From NCBI RefSeq assembly GCF_000755285.1, contig NZ_BBMK01000002.1, positions 372,001 through 436,000 of the forward strand: DNA of 64,000 nucleotides. Reading direction: 5' to 3'. The DNA is from Nonlabens ulvanivorans (lineage in GTDB: Bacteria > Bacteroidota > Bacteroidia > Flavobacteriales > Flavobacteriaceae). Under the pieces are notes generated by a model. The model searched no databases and was not told where the DNA came from. It saw only the letters and a list, made by a program, of their open reading frames with translations. A program made the translations under genes and the position numbers. Of this stretch, positions 19,051 through 27,839 are shown in pieces; the stretch's first letter is position 1; each line of letters starts with the position of its first letter.

Positions 19051-21731
19051 ATGAGTGAAGAAAACGAAGAATTAGAGTCCATAAATGATGGTGAAATACT
19101 GGAGCCTACTGAAAGTATAACTCGTATTACGGGAATGTACAAAGAGTGGTTTCTGGATTATGCTAGTTATGTAATTCTAGAACGTGCGGTACCAGCGATA
19201 GAAGATGGCTTTAAACCAGTACAGCGCCGTATCATGCAGTCTATGAAGGATCTGGATGATGGACGTTATAATAAGGTAGCAAATATTGTAGGTCACACGA
19301 TGCAGTATCATCCACATGGAGATGCTAGTATAAGTGATGCTATGGTGCAAATTGGGCAAAAAGATATGCTCATCGATATGCAGGGAAACTGGGGGAAATA
19401 TCTTTACAGGTGATCCAGCAGCTGCATCTCGTTATATAGAAGCAAGATTATCAAAGTTTGCGCTAGAAATTCTTTTTAATCCTAAAATTACAGAGTGGCA
19501 ATCTAGTTATGATGGCCGTCGTAAAGAACCCGTTAACCTACCGGTAAAATTCCCACTTCTACTCGCACAAGGAGCTGAAGGGATCGCAGTAGGACTAAGT
19601 ACTAAGGTTTTACCACACAACTTTATTGAATTAATAGATGCTTCTATAAAGCACTTACAGGGCAAACGATTTACCATATATCCAGATTTCCCAACTGGTG
19701 GAGAAATAGACATTTCTAACTATAATGACGGTTTGCGTGGTGGAAAAGTGCGTGTACGTGCCAAAATGCATGCGCCAGACAAGAACACGATTATTATTAC
19801 TGAGATTCCGTATTCTACAAATACGAGCTCATTGATTGATTCGATTTTGAAAGCCAATGAAAAAGGTAAAATCAAAATTAAAAAGATAGAAGACAACACT
19901 GCTGCAGATGTTGAAATAATGATTCATCTTCATGCTGGTATTTCACCAGATAAGACCATGGATGCTTTATTTGCATTCACAAATTGTGAGTCGAGTATTT
20001 CTCCACTAGGTTGTGTTATTGAAGATAACAAACCACTATTTGTTGGTGTAACAGAGATGTTGCGTCGTAGTGCAGATCATACAGTGGACTTATTAAAACA
20101 AGAATTAGAAATACAACTCGATGAAGTAGAAGAGCAGTGGCACTTTGCATCTCTAGAACGTATTTTTATTGAGAACAGAATCTATCGCGATATTGAAGAA
20201 GAGGAAACCTGGGATGGTGTTATCGCTGCGATAGATAAAGGCTTAAAACCACACATAGGTCACTTAAAAAGAGCTATTACTGAAGATGATATCACAAGAT
20301 TAACAGAGATCCGTATCAAACGTATTTCAAAATTTGATATTGATAAAGCGCAGCAAAAAATAGATGCTCTTGAAGAACGTATTGCACAACTCAAACATCA
20401 TTTAGCAAATCTTATTGAGTATGCTATAGATTACTTTACTTCTCTTAAAAAGAATTATGGAGCAGGAAGAGAACGCCAGACAGAAATCAAAACTTTTGAT
20501 GACATCGTGGCTACTAAAGTAGTCATGAGAAATACTAAGCTGTATGTAAATAGAGAAGAAGGCTTTATTGGAACTGCCTTAAAAAGGATGAATACGTTAC
20601 CGATTGTGCAGACATTGATGATATTATAGTATTTACTAAAGATGGAACGATGATGGTCACTAAGGTTGATGCAAAAACCTTTATTGGTAAAGACATTATC
20701 CATGTTGCTGTATTTAAGAAAAAAGATAAACGTACCATTTATAATGTGATTTATCGAGATGGTAAAACAGGACCTAGTTATGTAAAGAGATTTGCCGTAA
20801 CGAGTATGACCAGAGATAAAGCCTATCCTATGGGCAAGGCAGATAAAGGTTCTCAAATACATTACTTCAGTGCAAACCCTAATGGAGAGGCAGAGTCGTA
20901 AGCATCAACTTACGCCAGCAAGGAAGTATTAAGAAAGTGAAATGGGATTTAGATTTCTCTGAAATTCTAATTAAAGGTAGAGCTTCTAGAGGTAATCAGG
21001 TGACTAAATATAATATCAAGAAAGTAGAGCTCAAAGAAGAAGGTGTAAGTACATTGAAACCACGTAAAATTTGGTTTGATGACACGGTACAACGTTTAAA
21101 TGTTGATGGAAGAGGAGAGCTTTTAGGTGAATTCAGAGGAGAAGATAGATTGTTAATTATCAATCAAAAAGGATTAGTAAAAACTATCATTCCTGAGGTG
21201 ACCGCACGTTTTGATGATGACATGATTGTTTTAGAAAAATGGTCTCCAAAAAAGCCTATTAGTGCTATTTATTTTCATGGTGAAAAAGAATTGTTTTACG
21301 TTAAGAGATTCTTAGTTGAAAATGAGGAAAGAGAAGAAACATTCTTACCAGAAGTAGATGGATCTTATCTTGAAGTTGTTTCTACAGACTATAAACCAGT
21401 TGCCGAGCTTGTTTTTAACAAACCTAGAGGTAAGGAACAACCACCTAACGAGCCTGTTGATGTAGATGAGTTTATCGCGGTAAAAGGAATAGGAGCACAA
21501 GGTAACCAGCTTACTAAGAGTAAAGTAAAACAAATCAATTGGCTAGATCCATTACCGTTTGAAGAGCCAGAAACCACGCCTGCTGTTGAGGTAGAGGTTA
21601 ATGATGAAACTATAGTATCTAGTACTGAATCTTCAGATGGTAATGCAGCAGCAAAACCTAATAAAGAAACTAAAGATGATAATGCGCCAGATCCGGATAT
21701 CGATGATAGTGGACAGGCTAGCCTCTTTTAA
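19051..21731 (+). CDS. parC: DNA topoisomerase IV subunit A (three frameshifts)
   Basis: About 893 aa. Breakage-reunion domain with DGFKPVQRRIMQSM, HPHGDASISDAMV and the catalytic Tyr in AAASRYIEARLS; C-terminal pinwheel repeats (KVRVRAKMH; LIKGRASRGNQVTKYNIKKV; FIAVKGIGAQGNQLTK) and an acidic tail. Three frame breaks: 19391-19395 (five G where four give MQGNWGNIFTGD), 20581-20585 (five A where six give KKDEYVTDCADIDDIIVF), and 20895 (G missing, giving AEVVSINLRQQGSIKKV). All three are single-base changes, which in an essential gene points to consensus errors. Sixty-one bases separate it from parE, and a degenerate half-palindrome (about 18992-19005) lies in the gap. Confidence 0.93.
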
Positions 21732-21750
21732 AAGTTAAATATTTATATAA

Positions 21751-21780
21751 TCCTGCTTTCGCGAAAGCAGGATTTTTATT
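21751..21780 (+). terminator. Palindrome copy P6 forming a terminator after parC
   Basis: A 22-bp perfect palindrome (21751-21772) containing the core GCTTTCGCGAAAGC, followed directly by TTTTTATTTTTAT. Flanking TCC/GGA extends the core stem. This is a copy of the window-wide repeat that also has terminator form. Confidence 0.8.
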
Positions 21781-21802
21781 TTTATACCACAATTAAAAAA
21801 CT

Positions 21803-22243
21803 ATGGGAATACTAACTGAATTTAAAGAGTTTGCTGTAAAAGGGAATATGATTGATATGGCTATAGGTATCATCATAGGAACGGCGTTTAATAATGTTGT
21901 GCAAACCTTAGTTAAAAAGATTTTACTACCGCCATTATCATACCTTACAGATGGTATTAATTATGAGGATAAGAAATGGGTGCTAAGAGCCGCAAATCCA
22001 GATTTAACAGGAGATGCTTCAAAAGCTATTGAAATAGGATATGGAGAGTTTTTTCAAGTAAGCCTGGACTTCCTAGTCATAGGCTTTACAGTGTTTTTAG
22101 TAGTTAAAGGAATGAACAAACTACGTAATAAGTCACATGATTCTAAAAATAAAACTGTGGTAACACCTAAGGATATAGAATTACTATCAGACCTTAAAGA
22201 ATTGATGAAAGAACAAAATGAAATGCTTTCTAAAAAATCTTAA
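21803..22243 (+). CDS. mscL: Large-conductance mechanosensitive channel MscL
   Basis: 146 aa. N-terminal amphipathic segment EFKEFAVKGNMIDMAIGIII, TM1 with the gate region, a periplasmic loop, TM2 (FFQVSLDFLVIGFTVFLVVK) and a charged C-terminal helix (ELLSDLKELMKEQNEML). Length and pattern are normal for MscL, the inner-membrane pentamer that releases solutes on hypo-osmotic shock. Confidence 0.95.
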   Translation: MGILTEFKEFAVKGNMIDMAIGIIIGTAFNNVVQTLVKKILLPPLSYLTDGINYEDKKWVLRAANPDLTGDASKAIEIGYGEFFQVSLDFLVIGFTVFLVVKGMNKLRNKSHDSKNKTVVTPKDIELLSDLKELMKEQNEMLSKKS

Positions 22244-22360
22244 CATCGGTTAACGGTTAAGTAGGTTACTTAAAAATATGTATTTTGACGTGTATTTAAG
22301 TATTTTGTCTTTTTGTAGTATTTAGTAAATGACGCTAATAGCAAATGAATAAGCAGGTTA

Positions 22361-22368
22361 TACATTTG
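22361..22368 (+). promoter_or_regulatory. TAnnTTTG promoter box of the giant surface protein
   Basis: TACATTTG 20 bp upstream of the ATG at 22389. The 145-bp gap before the gene holds nothing else recognisable. Confidence 0.5.
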
Positions 22369-22388
22369 CATTCCCTATTAATAGCGTT

Positions 22389-25247
22389 ATGAAATTTTTT
22401 ATCAGTTTACTTTTTTTTAGTCTGTCTACCGTTCTTGTTGCTCAAGTCGGAATTAATACAGATAATCCATTTGCAACATTAGATATAAATACAGATACAC
22501 CGGTATTACCTAGTACGGGAATACTTATTCCACGAGTAGATGATTTTGCCACTACTAATCCAGACATAAACCAGCAATCTTTACTTGTATATCTTACTAC
22601 GGCAGTAAATCGTAACATTACTGGTACAGGAGTTGAAACTTATGAATCTGGTTTTTATTACTGGGATAATGCCTCTACAAACTGGATATCAATTACAGCC
22701 GGTGGAACCGGATGGAATATAGAAGGTAATGATAACATTGACGATACCCAGCATTTTATGGGAACCACCACAGCACAAGATGTAGTATTTAAGGTCAACG
22801 ATATTCAAAGGTTTAGAATGACTGAATCTGGTCAACTAGAAGTTTTTACCGATGCAAAATCTATATTTATAGGTGAAGATGCCGGTAATAGTTATATACC
22901 TACTGATGGAAGTGGAAGGAAAGGAGAACAAAATGTGTTTATAGGTTATCAATCTGGAACTCTTAATACAATTGGTCGTGATAACATGGCGGTAGGTACT
23001 TTGAGTCTATCTAAAAATATAGATGGTAATTTTAATACAGCGATAGGTGATGAGGCTTTGGAGAATTCAATATCGTCTTCTAATAATACTGCGATAGGTA
23101 ATGATGCCATGCGTTATGCAACTAATAGTGCTGATAACACTGCAATAGGAGCTGGGTCTCTTGCAAATGCACGCAGTTCAAATCATGTAGCTGTTGGATA
23201 TCAAGCAGGTAATTCTGTTAGTAACGGTGCAGGTAATACTATTATAGGTGCAAATGCAGATGTGACTGCTGGGAATTTATCAAATTCTGTTGCAGTAGGT
23301 AATCAATCCCAAATAGGTAATAATACAGCTACAGCGATAGGATACCGATCAACTGCGGCTGGTCAAAATTCTATTGCATTAGGACAGTCTAGTTCTGTAA
23401 CTGCTCAAAATGCTATAGTTATAGGTAGCCTGAGTACTTCAAATGGTTCTAACTCTATCGCTATAGGAGAGTCCGCTAGTGCTAGTAATAATGACGCCAT
23501 TGCGATGGGAAGTGATGCCACTGTTAATGGTGTGAATACAATCGCGATAGGTCATAACGCTAGTGCTGCAAACTCTAGTTCAATAGCAATTGGTTCATCA
23601 ACAGCAGCACCACAGCAATATGCTATATCTATAGGAGCAAATGCTACTACAGCATCTACTCGTGCTATTGCTGTCGGATTCAACGCTGAGGCTACAGGTG
23701 ATAATGCAGCATCTTTTGGTTATCTAGCTATCTCTACAGGAACTAATGCCTTAGCTTTAGGTACAACTTCTAAAGCGACAGGATCTGATGTCATTGCAAT
23801 AGGTAATAGCGCTACCAATACTTCAAGCAACTCTGTTGCCATAGGTAGTAGCGTTAACAATACAGGTGGCAATAGTGTAACGATCGGTGATACAGCCATC
23901 AACACAGCCGCAAACTCTGTTGTAATAGGATCTAATACAAATGCGACAGGACAAAACTCTGTAAATGTAGGTAGAAATGCAGACACATCTGGATCTAATG
24001 CCATCGCCGTAGGAGCAAATACTGATGCTACACTTACAGCAATCGCTATAGGTAGCGATGCTCAAGCGCTAGGAGAAAGTTCTACAGTAATAGGAGATGA
24101 CGCAAAAGCTAATAATCTTAATGCTGTTTCTATAGGTAATGAATCTGATGCAAACGGTAATCAATCTATTTCTCTAGGTCATAGATCTAGCACTACTGCT
24201 ACTAATAGTATAGCTATAGGAAACTCATCATCCGGAGAGAATATTTCTGCGGTAGCTATAGGAAATATGGCACGTGCTTCAAAACAAAATTCTATAGCGA
24301 TAGGAGAAGATACAGATGCTTTAGGAGAAAATGCTCTTGCTATAGGAACAAAGGCTAATGCAAATGGCGCTCGATCTCTAGCAATAGGCCAGGACGCTTT
24401 AAGTTCTTCAGATAGTGCAACATCATTAGGATACAATTCAGGTGCAAGTGGAGCTTTAAGTACAGCGATAGGAGCTGAAGCTAAGGCAAGTGCAAACAAT
24501 TCATCTAGTTTAGGAAATAAAGCAAATGCCTCTGGTACCGAATCACTAGCACTAGGTTTTGAAGCCAAAGCATCACAAAATACGGCAATAGCTATAGGTA
24601 AGAAATCAACATCGAGTGGTGTAGATGCTATCACGATAGGTAACGCTGCATCTGTAGTAGGAACTCGCAATATTGCTATAGGTTCTCAATCTGGAGCTAG
24701 CAATAGTGCTGCGTCTAACTCAGTTGCTATTGGTACTGGTACTGTAGTTAAGCATAATAGATCCATTGCATTAGGAGATGGAGCAATCACTACAAAAGAT
24801 AACCAATTAATATTAGGAAACATTTCTGAATTAGAAGCTGTTTCTGCAAATATTAAAACTACGGGTACCATTACAGCAAACAATTTTGTCTCTTCAACTG
24901 GTGTTGCCGGTTATGCAGATTATGTATTTGATATCTACTATGAGGGCAAATCAGAATTGAGTAAAACTTATAAATTTCCAACTATTGATGAGGCAGAAGC
25001 TTTTGTTAGGGCTAATGGACATTTAATAGGAGTGAAGTCTATTGAGGATATTCAAGCACAAGGAATGACGGTAAATGTTACCGAGACGGCACTTAAGAAT
25101 TTAGAAAAATTAGAAGAACAATTTCTTTACATAACAGAATTACATTCCAAATTAAAAGCTCAAGAAATAAGAATCCAAAAATTAGAACAATCACTGGAGC
25201 GTATTGATGCATTAGAAAAAAAACTAGATGCTTTAAGTAACGATTAG
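22389..25247 (+). CDS. Giant YadA-head-like repeat surface protein
   Basis: 952 aa. Signal peptide (FISLLFFSLSTVLVAQ), then the flavobacterial module VGINTDNPFATLDINTD. From about residue 150 to 800 runs a long series of roughly 14-residue left-handed beta-roll repeats of the form x-A-I-G-x-x-A-x-A-x-G-x-x-S, as in YadA/Hia trimeric autotransporter heads. The C-terminus is a short globular segment (FPTIDEAEAFVRANGHLIGV) and a heptad coiled coil (KLKAQEIRIQKLEQSLERID). It lacks the membrane-spanning YadA beta-barrel anchor and a T9SS tail. It resembles flavobacterial tail-fibre/adhesin proteins ending in a trimerising stalk. Likely surface adhesin; export route unknown. Confidence 0.85.
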   Translation: MKFFISLLFFSLSTVLVAQVGINTDNPFATLDINTDTPVLPSTGILIPRVDDFATTNPDINQQSLLVYLTTAVNRNITGTGVETYESGFYYWDNASTNWISITAGGTGWNIEGNDNIDDTQHFMGTTTAQDVVFKVNDIQRFRMTESGQLEVFTDAKSIFIGEDAGNSYIPTDGSGRKGEQNVFIGYQSGTLNTIGRDNMAVGTLSLSKNIDGNFNTAIGDEALENSISSSNNTAIGNDAMRYATNSADNTAIGAGSLANARSSNHVAVGYQAGNSVSNGAGNTIIGANADVTAGNLSNSVAVGNQSQIGNNTATAIGYRSTAAGQNSIALGQSSSVTAQNAIVIGSLSTSNGSNSIAIGESASASNNDAIAMGSDATVNGVNTIAIGHNASAANSSSIAIGSSTAAPQQYAISIGANATTASTRAIAVGFNAEATGDNAASFGYLAISTGTNALALGTTSKATGSDVIAIGNSATNTSSNSVAIGSSVNNTGGNSVTIGDTAINTAANSVVIGSNTNATGQNSVNVGRNADTSGSNAIAVGANTDATLTAIAIGSDAQALGESSTVIGDDAKANNLNAVSIGNESDANGNQSISLGHRSSTTATNSIAIGNSSSGENISAVAIGNMARASKQNSIAIGEDTDALGENALAIGTKANANGARSLAIGQDALSSSDSATSLGYNSGASGALSTAIGAEAKASANNSSSLGNKANASGTESLALGFEAKASQNTAIAIGKKSTSSGVDAITIGNAASVVGTRNIAIGSQSGASNSAASNSVAIGTGTVVKHNRSIALGDGAITTKDNQLILGNISELEAVSANIKTTGTITANNFVSSTGVAGYADYVFDIYYEGKSELSKTYKFPTIDEAEAFVRANGHLIGVKSIEDIQAQGMTVNVTETALKNLEKLEEQFLYITELHSKLKAQEIRIQKLEQSLERIDALEKKLDALSND

Positions 25248-25259
25248 AAGTATTCATAT

Positions 25260-25275
25260 CGCTTTCGCGAAAGCG
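25260..25275. repeat. Iterated palindrome copy P7, after the surface-protein gene
   Basis: Perfect CGCTTTCGCGAAAGCG, 12 bp past the stop codon and just before a separate, conventional terminator. Confidence 0.9.
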
Positions 25276-25281
25276 GAATTT

Positions 25282-25313
25282 AAAAAGCCCATCTATTATG
25301 ATGGGCTTTTTTT
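25282..25313 (+). terminator. Rho-independent terminator after the giant surface protein
   Basis: Stem AAAAGCCCATC / GATGGGCTTTT with a 6-base loop and T-tract. Confidence 0.9.
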
Positions 25314-25368
25314 ATGTTATGACTAAACTATTGCACAATTGTTAAGTCAAATAAGAAAGCCAATTTAT

Positions 25369-25689
25369 ATGAAAGCACTTAAATCAGTAGCAATAGCAGT
25401 AGGAGTTGTAATATTAACGAGTTGTGGTTCAACAAATACCGCTGAAAAATCAGCAACTTCTAGAAACGGAGAAAAGCCGGACGCGGCAACTCTCATCCAA
25501 CAAATGGATACTAACAAAGATGGAAAGTTATCAAAAGAAGAGGTTCAGGGACCGCTTAAAAATGACTTTGATACTATAGATACAGATGATGACGGTTTTC
25601 TATCATTAGAAGAGCTTAAAAACGCTCCTGTACCAGAAAGACGATCTGGAGGACCTGGTCAAGGCGGTAGGCCTAACGGTGGTAGATAA
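25369..25689 (+). CDS. EF-hand domain lipoprotein
   Basis: 106 aa from the ATG at 25369. An upstream in-frame start at 25339 would put extra residues before the lipoprotein signal, so I prefer MKALKSVAIAVG. Lipobox VILTSC. Two EF-hand loops: DTNKDGKLSKEE and DTDDDGFLSLEE, with the Asp, Asn/Asp, Gly and Glu ligands in place for calcium. The C-terminus is rich in Gly, Arg and Pro (RRSGGPGQGGRPNGGR). Probably a Ca-binding envelope lipoprotein; role unknown. Confidence 0.85.
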   Translation: MKALKSVAIAVGVVILTSCGSTNTAEKSATSRNGEKPDAATLIQQMDTNKDGKLSKEEVQGPLKNDFDTIDTDDDGFLSLEELKNAPVPERRSGGPGQGGRPNGGR

Positions 25690-25705
25690 ATATTATCACT
25701 TCATT

Positions 25706-25741
25706 AAAAAGCGCGTAAATTAATAATTTACGGCGCTTTTT
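25706..25741. terminator. Terminator between the EF-hand lipoprotein and terC-like gene
   Basis: AAAAAGCGC / GCGCTTTTT outer arms with inner GTAAATTA / AATTTAC arms. The A/T tracts suit convergent genes. Confidence 0.8.
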
Positions 25742-25761
25742 AAGTTTTAATTAGTGAGTGG

Positions 25762-26597
25762 CTATTTAATGATTTCATCTTCCTCTAGAAGGTCTGTAGT
25801 TTTCTTGTGTTTAATTTTCTTTCCTCTTAATTTAAAATTTAAGAACTCTATGAACATGGAAAAGAAAATAGCAAAGTATAAATAACCTTTAGGAATTGTA
25901 CCAGTACTTTGATTAAAGATAACTAGGTCTGCCATATGAGCACCTTCAGCAATTAGCATAAATCCAATCAATAATAAGAAGGCTAGTCCTAGAACCTGTA
26001 CAGACGGATGCTTATTTACAAACTTCCCAACAGGATGTGCAAATACCAGCATAATGATAACAGATATTACGATTGCTATTATCATTAACAGTAAAGCACC
26101 ATCTGGGTCATCACTAAGTCCATTAGTCATTCCTATAGCAGTCAGTATGCTATCAAAAGAAAACACGATGTTGATCATAGTAATTTCCATGATAACTTTT
26201 GATAATGCCGATGTTCTTTTACGTTTCACTTCTCTTTGGTCATGTCCTATGTCTTCAACCTTTTCATAAATCTCTTGAGTAGATTTATATAAAAGAAAAA
26301 TACCACCAGCGATAAGAATTAAAGACTGCCCAGATATGGATCCATGAGCCAGCCCCAATCGAATATAAACCATGGAGCTTGTAGAGATATCAAAACACTA
26401 ATCCCAAAGAGTAGTGCGATACGTAAAAGCATCGCAAGCGCTAGACCTATGTTAGTAGCTTTCTTTCTTTGATCTGCAGGTAACTTGTCTGCCGCTAGGG
26501 AAATAAATATGATATTATCTATTCCTAGGACAATCTCTAGAAAAATTAATGTTATTAATGCAATCCAGGCATCAACACTTGAGAAGATTTCAAACAT
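25762..26597 (-). CDS. TerC family integral membrane protein (frameshift)
   Basis: About 278 aa with seven or so hydrophobic helices. The start is typical: WIALITLIFLEIVLGIDNII with the conserved Glu and Asp-Asn of TerC proteins, then SFDSILTAIGMTNGLSDDPD with a second Asp motif and a basic C-terminus. The frame breaks near 26353-26356 (C4 on the plus strand, or an adjacent doublet). One extra base restores WG-type sequence into HGSISGQSLILIAGGIFLLY. TerC proteins are linked to metal-ion efflux (Mn) during protein metallation, and historically to tellurite resistance. No ter operon partners are present. Confidence 0.85.
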
Positions 26598-26607
26598 AAT
26601 ATGTGAT

Positions 26608-26976
26608 TTATTTTTTTACGGCAATACCTTGATAAGTTTGATCTCTACCGGATTGTTTAAATTCAAAGGTGTAAGAGTCTTCAGTAGTATTTAAAATTCT
26701 AAAAAGATAAGCCCTGCTATCTGCATTTGTTTTAGGATTGATAGGTATAATTCTCCACTCGCAATCATTTATCCATTCTACTCGAGAACTATCAACAACT
26801 CCTTCATAGGTTTCAATTTGGAATTCGTCTGTTCTTGTAAAAGTTGTTTTCAATAATTTACCACCACTTTCTTGTTCCCATATAAAGGTACCAGTTTTGA
26901 AATCTGAACAACTTCTTTCTACTTGATAACATGAACTAGTTATAAAAACCAGTAAAAGAATTCCTAATATGCGCAT
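26608..26976 (-). CDS. Small lipoprotein of unknown function
   Basis: 122 aa. Lipobox LLVFITSSC at residues 8-16, and a second Cys in VERSCSDFKTGTF. The mature part is a compact beta-type domain (TRTDEFQIETYEGVVDSSRV; WINDCEWRIIPINPKTNA). I recall relatives carrying a misleading topoisomerase IV name in databases; nothing in the sequence supports that. Ten bases upstream of the TerC-like gene, so probably co-transcribed. Confidence 0.65.
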   Translation of the reverse strand: MRILGILLLVFITSSCYQVERSCSDFKTGTFIWEQESGGKLLKTTFTRTDEFQIETYEGVVDSSRVEWINDCEWRIIPINPKTNADSRAYLFRILNTTEDSYTFEFKQSGRDQTYQGIAVKK

Positions 26977-27011
26977 GACTTATTTTTAAACAAATTTAAG
27001 CAATAGCCCAT

Positions 27012-27470
27012 CTATTCTGGGAAGTAATCTTTAAAACTTCCATCAGAATAAAGGATGATTATTTTTGATATATTTTTCCCTTTATTTAATTCAGTCTGTA
27101 TTTTGTTGTTTTCTAAATTTGAAGTAGAGAAGAGGTCTGGAGAATGGTGTGCCGGTGGATTAACTTCTGTAGGTGTTTCAACTTTCTCTTCCTTTTTAAT
27201 ATCAGGAGTTATTGGTGAAGGAATAGAAACGTTTGGTATTTCTTTTTTAGGATAAGATCCTTTACCATTTAGTAACCAATATAAATCAACCTCTGGAAAT
27301 TGATCAACGATATTCATCACAAGATCCAGACTAGGTTTGTTTCTTCCTGACAATATATGGGAGATAGAACTACGACCGACATTTATAGCCTCAGCAAATG
27401 ATGAAGCATTCAAGTCATTTTTTTCCATGATTTTATGGATTCTCTTAGTAAAATCGACTGAATTAATCAT
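27012..27470 (-). CDS. XRE-family helix-turn-helix regulator
   Basis: 152 aa. N-terminal Cro/C1-type HTH: RIHKIMEKNDLNASSFAEAI and VGRSSISHILSGRNKPSLDL. A Pro/Glu-rich linker follows (PSPITPDIKKEEKVETPTEV) and a short C-terminal segment ending in IILYSDGSFKDYFPE. The HTH ends in VDLYWLLNGKGSY, a common form in Flavobacteriia. Its promoter region and the divergent M14 gene share an array of TTTACA..TGTAAA palindromes, so it is the best candidate to bind them. Confidence 0.88.
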   Translation of the reverse strand: MINSVDFTKRIHKIMEKNDLNASSFAEAINVGRSSISHILSGRNKPSLDLVMNIVDQFPEVDLYWLLNGKGSYPKKEIPNVSIPSPITPDIKKEEKVETPTEVNPPAHHSPDLFSTSNLENNKIQTELNKGKNISKIIILYSDGSFKDYFPE

Positions 27471-27472
27471 GT

Positions 27473-27523
27473 GTTACATTTGTAAACAAAAACATCTTTG
27501 TTTTAGTGTTTACAAATCTAAAC
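27473..27523. promoter_or_regulatory. Operators O1 and O2 in the XRE promoter region
   Basis: O1 GTTACATTTGTAAAC (27473-27487) and O2 GTTTACAAATCTAAAC (27508-27523). O2 on the minus strand contains the -7-like TAGATTTG (27513-27520). O1 lies in the presumed leader. Placement fits autorepression by the XRE protein. Confidence 0.6.
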
Positions 27524-27699
27524 AATATGTACTTCATATGCAATAAGACCTTTTAAATAGTGTTTTTTGAATAAAGTATTAGGTTACTTCATTGTACTTA
27601 ATAAACTGATATTAAAATAACTAATATATTTAACTGATTGACTAGTTATTGCTAATGCTCTTCTGGGGGCACACATCGCGTGTTTGAATATCTCTATTG
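27524..27699. other. Intergenic spacer between the two operator clusters
   Basis: AT-rich stretch with no open frame or RNA structure that I can support. It includes an isolated run of five G (27665-27669). With its flanking operators it makes up the 369-bp divergent region between the XRE and M14 genes. Confidence 0.5.
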
Positions 27700-27794
27700 A
27701 TTACACTTGTAAACAATCAGGCAGCTTGTTTTGTTTACAATTGTAAATTAGTAAATGTTTACAGATGTAACTGTAGATGCGTTACATTTGTATC
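27700..27794. promoter_or_regulatory. Operators O3-O6 and promoter of the M14 peptidase gene
   Basis: O3 ATTACACTTGTAAAC (27700-27714), O4 TTTACAATTGTAAA (27734-27747, a perfect 14-bp palindrome), O5 GTTTACAGATGTAAC (27757-27771) and O6 GTTACATTTGTATC (27781-27794). O6 contains the promoter box TACATTTG (27783-27790), 49 bp upstream of the M14 ATG. Spacing between centres is about 24-34 bp. Confidence 0.65.
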
Positions 27795-27839
27795 ACCGAT
27801 TTTAAAACATTACACAGCAACTTATTTAACCCTACCATT

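Noticed and set aside
23720-24883. Several long antisense frames opposite the giant surface gene
   Set aside because: They come from repeat-driven codon bias of the roll repeats; no start context, no family match.
26608-26976. A topoisomerase IV name for the small lipoprotein
   Set aside because: There is a lipobox and no topoisomerase motif; parE and parC lie elsewhere in the window.
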